Below, in pieces: positions 1 to 5,127 of a stretch of DNA of 5,900 nucleotides. A program made the position numbers and the translations under genes. The DNA is from a bacterium (GTDB taxonomy: Bacteria > Bdellovibrionota_C > UBA2361 > SZUA-149), in contig QIGM01000078.1 in NCBI GenBank assembly GCA_003230795.1, positions 1 through 5,900 of the forward strand, read 5' to 3'. The notes under the pieces were generated by a model, which did not search any database, was not told the DNA's origin, and worked only from the letters and a program-made list of their open reading frames with translations. The stretch's first letter is position 1. Each line of letters begins with the position of its first letter.

Positions 1-135
1 TTTGCTTATTCGGCAAGGCTTTTTTGCTCTAAGGTAAAATATTGCCGTTAGAATTGAGATTAGGGAATCTGGAGAATGAGGGTCTGAATTGCCCTATTAT
101 AGGAGGATTTAGGGGGGGTTTTACCTACTTCTGGG
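1..135. other. Downstream flank of the helicase, no gene seen
   Basis: No ORF or RNA gene is visible in the 135 bases after the helicase stop. Small inverted repeats exist (AGATT-AGGG-AATCT at 57-70, and CCTAT-T-ATAGG at 93-103), but none forms a strong stem followed by a U-run on the minus strand, so I cannot assign a helicase terminator. A run of seven G (112-118) is the only compositional oddity. Confidence 0.6.
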
Positions 136-3018
136 TCATATCCGGAGCAACAACTCCCCCGTCTCCGACCAGACCTCGACGCTAACTCTGTCACCAACCC
201 CTAACTGTTCGAGCAGTATGTCAATTGAGAATTCCTCCGCAAGCACAGCTTTGTGCCAGTACTTCTCGGTGCTGTTCCATCGATACTTGAGGTGCTTGAG
301 CTGGTCCTTCACGTCATACGCGTTGAACACCCGAATCTCGAGTAGGTCTCCATCAAGCGATAGGACAGGGCATAATCGATCCCATGATATCGACTCAAGG
401 CTCACCTGGCGGCGGATAGCATCGAGAAACGGGCTCTCGGTGAACGTCTCGGTCACCAGCGCGAGCGAGTCCTTGGCCCTTGTGGCAGCAACGTAGAAGA
501 GCCGTCTCTCTTCGTCAATGATGTGGTCGATACTGTCACCGAAAACGCGAAGAAACACCCAATTTGGATGAATCAGCGGATAGCTACTGCCCACAGCGTC
601 TAGTACGATGACTGCTGACCTCTCGAGTCCCTTGAACTTGTGAGTGGTTGAAGCAGTGACCCGCTTGCGGTCTTCTTCGGGCAGATAAGAGTGGATATGC
701 TCTTGGAAGCGCATGAGTGCATCCGGCACCCCGCCGGTGGCTTTGCCGTAGCTGACGTACCAAGGCAAGTCATTCCGCCTAGATAGCATCACAACATCCA
801 GCCCACGATCCAGAAAGCTCTTGACAAGCCGCAGCACCGCGGGAGTGAGTTCGTCGCCATTGTGCCTTGCTTGTTCCAGAGCTGACGGCTTGAACTCGTC
901 GAGCTTGCATAATTGCACCAGTCCAACATCGGTTCCTTTTGGCTCTGCTGCCGGACCACGGCCGTACATGAGAGCGTTTCCTGTTTCAATTATTGCTGTG
1001 GAGGATCGATAATTGGTGCGGATGTAGCGCTGTGAGATATTCTGAAAGTAGCGGTTGAAGTTGTCGAAAAAGACAAGATCGGAGCCCGCGAACGCATTGA
1101 TGGCCTGCCAGTCATCGCCAACACAGAAGAATTGCACCTGTGGATTGGCCGAACGGATGGCATCCACGAGCTTGAAGAACATCTTAGAGAAGTCCTGGAA
1201 CTCATCAATCATCACGAACCTCAGCTTGGTGACATCGCCGCGTTCTCTGCCCTTGTCTCGTACGAACCGAGTCTGGCCATCTCGGACCAGCGATACGGAA
1301 CGCCATATGAGCCCATCAAAGTCCTCTTTCTTATACGCCGCAAGACGTTCCAGGTAGCCTCGGTAGACTGACGTCCCGACATCCAAGAAGAGCGATTCGG
1401 CTGTTGAACACGGGCTGTGCCCATTGACCAGCACCTCGAGAGCATTGTAATCCAGATTGCGCTTTCTGCAGCGACTGACGAAGGTTTTCATTGCCTCAGT
1501 AAAGCTGTCCAGCGCCCGCTTTCTAATGAGTTCCCAGATCTCTTCCTCAGACCGGCGCCGACAGGTGACTCCAGCCGTCCGAAGTCTTTGCAGCAGGGCG
1601 TCAACGAAGTCCTTGACGCCGTTCTGCGCAATGTCTGTTGGGGAAAACTCGATGAACGTCCACTCATCGCGCTTGGCCCAGAACCGTCGCTTCTGCTGGG
1701 ACATCTTGTCATAGTCTGCGTCTTCCTTGAGGCCAAAGTACTCAATGATCACACCGCCTTTGGATTTGACGGGAATCGTGAAATCCGGCCGATAGTTGAC
1801 CCCGTTCCAACGGAAGGCTCGCTCGTACCGATACTCGACGCCATATTCAAAGAGTATGTTGGCTATGACCTTTTCTCCAAAGGACTTCACGTAGTCGCCC
1901 TTCAGGCTCTTGCGGGGAAGTTCGCGGCGGTGAGCAAGGAACTCGCCCATTGTCAGTTGAAAGCAGCCATTCACGATGCATTCCCAGTCTTCACGAAAGT
2001 GAGCGAGCATGAGATGTTGAATACGCTCCCGGTACTCTTCGGACCTCATATGCTCGTCGATGACTTCCTGAACTTCGCTACTGACTCCAAAAACCTCGGC
2101 TGACGGATTATCGTACACGAGTTCCTCCTTGGGATGGACAAGGGCATGCGCGAGTGCGTGGAAGGTCATCACGTGCGGCAAGTGTTCGCCTAACGTCTTG
2201 GTCAAACGATTCTTCATCTCCTTGGCCGCTTCCTGGTTAAAGGCTAGCAGGAGTAGCTCACACGGGAGCACCCCACAGTGCTTTTGTAAGAAGATCGCTC
2301 GCGTGATGAGCGTCCTCGTCTTCCCGCTGCCAGCCCGCGCCACAACCAGAACGTTGCCCTTCATAGTAGCTACCGCGGCAGCCTGTTCGGAATCGAGCGA
2401 TGGCAAGAGTCCGCGATTGGTCCAAGCCCACACGAAACGCGTTTTGATACTCTCGTACTCGTCACCGCTGATTAGCCCTGCATCAGGATCAGCAGCGAGA
2501 ACTGCATCGGCAGAGAGGAAGTCCGATTCCAAGACGCTCTTGAGCCGGGTGAGCAATGCTTTCTTACGAACTTCTCGTGCTTCTTCCTCTGCCTCGAGTT
2601 TGGCTCGCTTCTTGGCTTCTTTTGCCTTAGCTCGCCTTGTCTCGATTAAGATTTGTCTTTTACGCTTCTCCTCAAGAATACGTTGTTCTTCTTTATGCTC
2701 AGCTTCCTTACGTTCGGCCTCCTTACGTACCTGCTCTCGCTCACAATCTGAGGCCAACTCCTTAAGCCTGCCAGCCCGGCATTCCGTAATCAGTTCAGGT
2801 AGCTGTGCCCATTCTTCTGCAGTCAGCATCCCGCGCAGCTCGCTAATCATCTCCCTCTCTTTATAAGTCAGCTGTGCAGAGCCGCGAACGATGTCGGGAG
2901 CGAGAACGGTCAGGTAATACTCCTCTTGGGAGTCCCAACAGTTCCAGCAAGCAATCAACTTCTTGATGAGCTCCAGTGCAGTGTATTCCACAAATCCTCC
3001 TGCTTCGTGTGGGTTCAC
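136..3018 (-). CDS. UvrD/helicase IV-like superfamily 1 DNA helicase with PD-(D/E)XK-like insertion
   Basis: This is an ATP-dependent DNA helicase, predicted to be cytoplasmic and to act in DNA repair, recombination or defence. All SF1A signatures are visible: Q-motif LDSEQAAAV (about 208-216), Walker A ARAGSGKT (227-234), motif Ia AFNQEAAKEM (259-268), TFHALAH (285-291), Walker B DEFQD (605-609), motif III GDDWQAINAFAGS (634-646), motif IV NYRSS (669-673), motif V THKFKGLE (792-799) and motif VI RRLFYVAATRAKD (838-850). Residues 85-155 are a Lys/Arg/Glu/Ala-rich predicted coiled coil. Residues about 374-460 form an insertion with YRPDF (409-413) and IIEYFG (424-429), resembling the nuclease-like fold inserted in many helicase IV-type proteins. 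The tail (894-925), with YRWNSTEKYWHK, resembles DUF5710. At 960 aa it is far longer than typical UvrD (about 720 aa). The start is GTG with no clear Shine-Dalgarno; an in-frame stop lies upstream at 3112-3114. The family is certain; the exact role is unknown. Confidence 0.96.
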   Translation of the reverse strand: MNPHEAGGFVEYTALELIKKLIACWNCWDSQEEYYLTVLAPDIVRGSAQLTYKEREMISELRGMLTAEEWAQLPELITECRAGRLKELASDCEREQVRKEAERKEAEHKEEQRILEEKRKRQILIETRRAKAKEAKKRAKLEAEEEAREVRKKALLTRLKSVLESDFLSADAVLAADPDAGLISGDEYESIKTRFVWAWTNRGLLPSLDSEQAAAVATMKGNVLVVARAGSGKTRTLITRAIFLQKHCGVLPCELLLLAFNQEAAKEMKNRLTKTLGEHLPHVMTFHALAHALVHPKEELVYDNPSAEVFGVSSEVQEVIDEHMRSEEYRERIQHLMLAHFREDWECIVNGCFQLTMGEFLAHRRELPRKSLKGDYVKSFGEKVIANILFEYGVEYRYERAFRWNGVNYRPDFTIPVKSKGGVIIEYFGLKEDADYDKMSQQKRRFWAKRDEWTFIEFSPTDIAQNGVKDFVDALLQRLRTAGVTCRRRSEEEIWELIRKRALDSFTEAMKTFVSRCRKRNLDYNALEVLVNGHSPCSTAESLFLDVGTSVYRGYLERLAAYKKEDFDGLIWRSVSLVRDGQTRFVRDKGRERGDVTKLRFVMIDEFQDFSKMFFKLVDAIRSANPQVQFFCVGDDWQAINAFAGSDLVFFDNFNRYFQNISQRYIRTNYRSSTAIIETGNALMYGRGPAAEPKGTDVGLVQLCKLDEFKPSALEQARHNGDELTPAVLRLVKSFLDRGLDVVMLSRRNDLPWYVSYGKATGGVPDALMRFQEHIHSYLPEEDRKRVTASTTHKFKGLERSAVIVLDAVGSSYPLIHPNWVFLRVFGDSIDHIIDEERRLFYVAATRAKDSLALVTETFTESPFLDAIRRQVSLESISWDRLCPVLSLDGDLLEIRVFNAYDVKDQLKHLKYRWNSTEKYWHKAVLAEEFSIDILLEQLGVGDRVSVEVWSETGELLLRI

Positions 3019-3034
3019 CCTGATAAGATAAGCC

Positions 3035-3238
3035 CTACCATTTCGTGTCCCACAATCCCCGCACCTGGACAGCCTCCATGATGGGGATAGATTCTCCTGT
3101 AGGCCCAGCGTTCAATCTCAGCCACGCAAGTCCAAAGCCCGTATCGGCTGGAGCACTTTGTTGGCCACACAGATCGATGGCGGCACTACTCTGCATGACA
3201 ACTGAAATAACAACACCAAAGCTCTTAGCCCCTGGCAT
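3035..3238 (-). CDS. Uncertain small ORF (67 aa) upstream of the helicase
   Basis: This ATG-started frame codes for 67 residues and ends 16 bp before the helicase GTG, with the same orientation. The protein is Ala/Gly/Ser-rich in its middle and ends in LWDTKW. I recognise no family or motif. No Shine-Dalgarno is visible ahead of its ATG, and a stop codon lies three codons upstream, so it cannot be extended. The opposite strand is also open over nearly the same stretch (3045-3248), which weakens any coding claim for either. It could be a leader peptide, a decayed fragment or a chance frame. I list it mainly because its spacing to the helicase would suit a coupled leader ORF. Confidence 0.2.
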   Translation of the reverse strand: MPGAKSFGVVISVVMQSSAAIDLCGQQSAPADTGFGLAWLRLNAGPTGESIPIMEAVQVRGLWDTKW

Positions 3239-3294
3239 GGAAGACTAACCGGCGAGCATTATCTTCCAAGGAGACTCTTAGCGTTTCCACGATC

Positions 3295-3591
3295 CTAATC
3301 TCCTCGCACGTGCACCATTCCCCATAGAATCGGCCTCCCCCCGAAAAAGAACCCCCGAACCTTTTGTAGCGCTTCGGGAATCCAAATACCACCACCGGCG
3401 CCCTGTCCAGCCACTTTAGCCACGCGATCCTTCAACTTAACACTCAAATGATTTGGGCAGGCATAGATCAGAAACCTTCCAGTATGGAACAAGCAATAGT
3501 AAGACCCCACAGCCCCTAGAGCACGCCAGTCAGCTCCGAGTTGGGCCTGGGATAAAACAGAAGTGCCCGGGCAAGAGAACCGAGCGCCCAC
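3295..3591 (-). CDS. Hypothetical protein, about 98 aa
   Basis: This is an open frame beginning with GTG, with a stop codon six codons further upstream, so the product cannot be much longer unless a frameshift is present. The middle part has the look of folded protein: an aromatic/hydrophobic strand-like run SYYCLFHTGRFLIYACP (about 29-45) is followed by a basic helix-like segment, then Gly-rich AGQGAGGGIW (about 62-71) and another Gly/aromatic turn FFFGGRPILWG. No membrane segment, signal peptide or known catalytic motif is evident, and I recognise no family. No Shine-Dalgarno precedes the GTG; the start abuts an imperfect palindrome at 3592-3609. It may be a real small protein, or the C-terminal remnant of a longer decayed gene. 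Confidence 0.35.
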   Translation of the reverse strand: MGARFSCPGTSVLSQAQLGADWRALGAVGSYYCLFHTGRFLIYACPNHLSVKLKDRVAKVAGQGAGGGIWIPEALQKVRGFFFGGRPILWGMVHVRGD

Positions 3592-3609
3592 GGATACAAG
3601 CTGTTATCC
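3592..3609. repeat. 18-bp imperfect palindrome between divergent ORF starts
   Basis: The sequence GGATAcaAGCTgtTATCC is symmetric at 14 of 18 positions. It lies exactly between the GTG of the minus-strand ORF at 3591 and the first ATG of a plus-strand frame at 3610. The shape suits a dimeric repressor's operator, but neither flanking ORF is established, so a regulatory role is only a possibility. Confidence 0.25.
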
Positions 3610-3670
3610 ATGAACCCTTTGTCAGATGAATTTGAGCCCTTCATTCACTATCCCTCATCCCAATTTGGGG

Positions 3671-3803
3671 CTAACGTCCAAGCTCAAGAGAAAAAGGGGG
3701 CAGATGTTGTTTTTTGCCTTCAAAAAATAGTGGCTATCCATTCCCGGGGTTTGTTGCCGGCAACCTTAATGGTCGTCTTTTTGGGATCGCTAAAAGCAAA
3801 CAT
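3671..3803 (-). pseudogene. Possible frameshifted small ORF (about 43 codons)
   Basis: From an ATG at 3801-3803, 27 codons read MFAFSDPKKTTIKV… and end at a TGA (3720-3722) that falls directly after a run of six T (minus strand). Removing one T would continue the frame as FEGKKQHLPPFSLELGR to a TAG at 3671-3673. The composition on both sides of the shift is protein-like, but the whole is short and no family is recognised. A GAGGGG lies immediately against the ATG, too close for an ideal ribosome-binding site. Alternatives are a genuine 27-aa peptide, a sequencing error in the homopolymer, or non-coding DNA. Confidence 0.15.
3743..3754. repeat. 12-bp perfect palindrome
   Basis: GTTGCCGGCAAC is a perfect 12-bp palindrome in the gene-poor gap. 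It is GC-rich at its centre within a more AT-rich surrounding. It has no loop, so it is more likely a protein-binding site or a coincidence than an RNA hairpin. No T-run follows on either strand in a position that would make a terminator. Confidence 0.3.
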
Positions 3804-3865
3804 CCCCTCTGTTACCTATATTTTTCTGAGGGAGCGTCTAATTATAAAATGACACAAGGCAAATA

Positions 3866-4357
3866 TTAAGTTTGTTCTTTACGGTCAACATCTTTCACTA
3901 TTATGTTATCTTGCCCCGGGTTAATATGCTCTTCAGAAATAGATTTCTTTTTAAGGCCTTTACCAATTATATATTCTTTTATACTTCCCGTTTCTGGGTC
4001 AAAAAGACAATCTTTAACCTTTCCCAGTTCTTTGCCCTCCTCACTAAATACTGGTTTGCATTTCATCGTTTGAAAGCTGAATACTGACTTTTTGTTTCGT
4101 ATTTTAGGGACGACATGAATATCTTTTGTGTCAGTAATCATAATAGCATCATCGCCGAATTTCCCAACATCTGAAAAGAAGAGACAGGCCCTCTTTTTCA
4201 ATAGTGATCTTTTGTATATTATGCCCAGGATGCCTTTTCTGTCCTTTTTTAGTATGAACCCTCTTAACTTGCCCATGCGTTTGCCATTACGGCTAATTAC
4301 ATGCTTTCCTATTAGGTTATCGAGGCTTTTTAATTTTGGCATTGCATCATTGCTCAT
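3866..4357 (-). CDS. Double PRC-barrel domain protein
   Basis: This 163-aa soluble protein has two copies of the PRC-barrel fold, the small beta-barrel found in RimM, photosynthetic reaction centre H subunits and many stand-alone bacterial and archaeal proteins. The first copy (about 10-80) starts with LIGKHVISRNGKRMGKLRGF. The second (about 92-158) carries EGKELGKVKDCLFDPETGSI, with the typical G-x-x-hydrophobic-G-x-hydrophobic turn in each. No signal peptide or membrane segment is visible; there are many Lys residues, and the C-terminus is charged. Its ATG overlaps the stop of the DUF4230 gene by ATGA, so the two are very likely co-translated. PRC-barrels generally bind RNA or protein or sense membranes and rarely act as enzymes; the substrate or partner cannot be read from sequence. 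The partner gene next door is membrane-anchored, so the pair could act together at the membrane, which is inference. Confidence 0.85.
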   Translation of the reverse strand: MSNDAMPKLKSLDNLIGKHVISRNGKRMGKLRGFILKKDRKGILGIIYKRSLLKKRACLFFSDVGKFGDDAIMITDTKDIHVVPKIRNKKSVFSFQTMKCKPVFSEEGKELGKVKDCLFDPETGSIKEYIIGKGLKKKSISEEHINPGQDNIIVKDVDRKEQT

Positions 4358-5013
4358 ATTTTCAGTCTATCTTCCCTTATGTTTTCTACATGCTTTTCTT
4401 CGGGCAACTTTTTAATTTCCTTTTCTACTATCGTTTTTTGGTCAGAAAATTCAACAATTGGAGAAAGACCCTGTGATTCAAAGAATACGCCCAATACCGC
4501 TCTAACATTTTTTCGAGCTCTAAAAAACACGTCATCCGTCGCCGCAGATTTTCTCAATTCTTCTCTAGCTTCTTTATGTAATGCGTCTCTATCTTCGGAG
4601 GTTATTGGATTCCAAATAGATGCGCGTTCATCATATGTTATTTGCTCTTCGACATCACAAGAAAGTATCTGTGGAGCAGGTAATAGAATGCGAGGCTTTT
4701 CTCTATCTTCAGAGATTCGGCACTTGGTCAAATCAAAACCGACGTGAACTCTACCCCGTGCAACAAGTAATGATTTCTTTTTGGCAGTGCCGAAAATTCT
4801 CATTCTTCTTTTCTCATCTCGGAGATCAACAACACTTTGTACGAAGCACTCTATGGTTGCCAATTGTGCTATATCCTTTATTTTCTCGATGTTTATATGG
4901 TGAGTAGATTTTTTTACAATTTGATGTTTTTTGCTAAAAAGAAGTTTCATTAAAACAAGAACGATGATGAACAGAATCGTGATTATGCCACCTAATATAA
5001 AATAAACTTTCAT
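4354..5013 (-). CDS. Membrane-anchored DUF4230 family protein
   Basis: This 219-aa protein has one N-terminal hydrophobic segment (about 4-26, ending in KLLFSKKHQ), read as an uncleaved anchor. Because positive charges follow the segment, orientation could be either way. The remainder (about 44-183) matches the DUF4230 pattern from memory: LATIE near the start, then GRVHVGFDLTK (87-97), PRILLPAPQILSCDVE (107-122), a DERASIWNPI segment (128-137) and a Lys/Arg/Glu-rich helix with ARKNVRAVLGVFFESQG (166-182). Such proteins are usually about 200 aa with this same single-anchor layout; biochemical function is unknown to me. A good ribosome-binding site (GAGAGGGG, 5021-5028) stands 7 bases before the ATG. 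The gene is AT-rich compared with the helicase. It is the first gene of a two-gene operon with the PRC-barrel protein, overlapping it by 4 bases, and follows the recombinase after a 114-bp leader. Confidence 0.82.
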   Translation of the reverse strand: MKVYFILGGIITILFIIVLVLMKLLFSKKHQIVKKSTHHINIEKIKDIAQLATIECFVQSVVDLRDEKRRMRIFGTAKKKSLLVARGRVHVGFDLTKCRISEDREKPRILLPAPQILSCDVEEQITYDERASIWNPITSEDRDALHKEAREELRKSAATDDVFFRARKNVRAVLGVFFESQGLSPIVEFSDQKTIVEKEIKKLPEEKHVENIREDRLKI

Positions 5014-5020
5014 CGTCGAT

Positions 5021-5028
5021 CCCCTCTC
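5021..5028 (-). promoter_or_regulatory. Ribosome-binding site of the DUF4230 gene
   Basis: The minus-strand sequence GAGAGGGG ends 7 bases before the ATG at 5011-5013. It is the clearest Shine-Dalgarno in the window and fixes the DUF4230 start. It also implies that this gene is translated independently of the upstream recombinase. Confidence 0.75.
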
Positions 5029-5048
5029 TAAATCTCTTTTTAAAACAT

Positions 5049-5101
5049 CTGTTTTTGTAACAGGGAAATTTGTTACCCTTCTCAGAGGAGAAAGCCCTCC
5101 T
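5049..5101 (-). promoter_or_regulatory. Leader region with two pairs of mutually exclusive short hairpins
   Basis: The minus-strand transcript ahead of DUF4230 can form AGGAG/CTCCT (5097-5101 with 5086-5090, loop 6) or, using some of the same bases, GAGAA/TTCTC in plus-strand terms (5079-5083 with 5088-5092, loop 4). Further on it can form GTAACA/TGTTAC (5071-5076 with 5057-5062, loop 8) or CTGTT/AACAG (5059-5063 with 5049-5053, loop 5). The stems are only 5-6 bp. None is followed by a U-run, so I do not call a terminator. An attenuator or a protein-binding leader is conceivable but unproven. Confidence 0.25.
5051..5061. repeat. 11-bp direct repeat, copy 1 (GTTTTTGTAAC)
   Basis: GTTTTTGTAAC occurs here and again at 5115-5125, 64 bp apart, both within the gap downstream of the recombinase gene. 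An inverted GTTAC also lies between them (5072-5076). Short repeated half-sites beside a small serine recombinase could be recombinase-binding sites, but the motif is AT-rich and could arise by chance. Confidence 0.35.
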
Positions 5102-5114
5102 AAAATCAGGGATA

Positions 5115-5125
5115 GTTTTTGTAAC
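5115..5125. repeat. 11-bp direct repeat, copy 2 (GTTTTTGTAAC)
   Basis: This is the second identical copy of the motif at 5051-5061. It ends two bases before the stop codon of the recombinase gene. See copy 1 for interpretation. Confidence 0.35.
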
Positions 5126-5127
5126 GG

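Larger units (their letters stand above)
3019..3865. other. Long gene-poor gap between the helicase and the PRC-barrel gene
   Basis: About 850 bp separate the helicase start from the PRC-barrel stop. I see no recognisable protein family, tRNA, rRNA, CRISPR array or transposase in it. It contains three weak minus-strand ORFs (listed separately), one plus-strand ORF that I reject, a 12-bp perfect palindrome and an 18-bp imperfect palindrome. Its right part (after about 3610) is more AT-rich and mixed in character, while the left part resembles the helicase gene in composition. Decayed genes, unrecognised small genes or a scar of past recombination are all possible; the sequence alone does not decide. 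Confidence 0.7.

Noticed and set aside
32..126. 8-bp inverted repeat AGGTAAAA / TTTTACCT about 80 bp apart downstream of the helicase
   Set aside because: Too short and too widely spaced for a terminator or element end; expected by chance.
218..2866. Many plus-strand frames of 60-245 codons and minus-strand alternative frames inside the helicase gene, including 1417-2103 (228 codons) and 2129-2866 (245 codons)
   Set aside because: They lie antisense or out of frame to a gene with a full set of helicase motifs and show no family signature; the long ones reflect the charged and GC-rich composition of the helicase.
2990..3060. Sigma-70-like promoter ahead of the helicase (TTGTGG, 19-bp spacer, TATCTT)
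   Set aside because: The spacing is long and both boxes are poor matches; it could not be separated from background.
3045..3248. Plus-strand 67-codon frame opposite the uncertain minus-strand ORF
   Set aside because: No ribosome-binding site or recognisable motif, and against the direction of all supported genes; cannot be told from chance.
3610..3852. Plus-strand 80-codon frame with ATG
   Set aside because: No ribosome-binding site, no family resemblance, and the only gene that would run on the plus strand; kept only as the neighbour of the 3592-3609 palindrome.
5079..5101. Possible rho-independent terminator after the recombinase gene
   Set aside because: The stems are only 5 bp and the following minus-strand bases are not U-rich.
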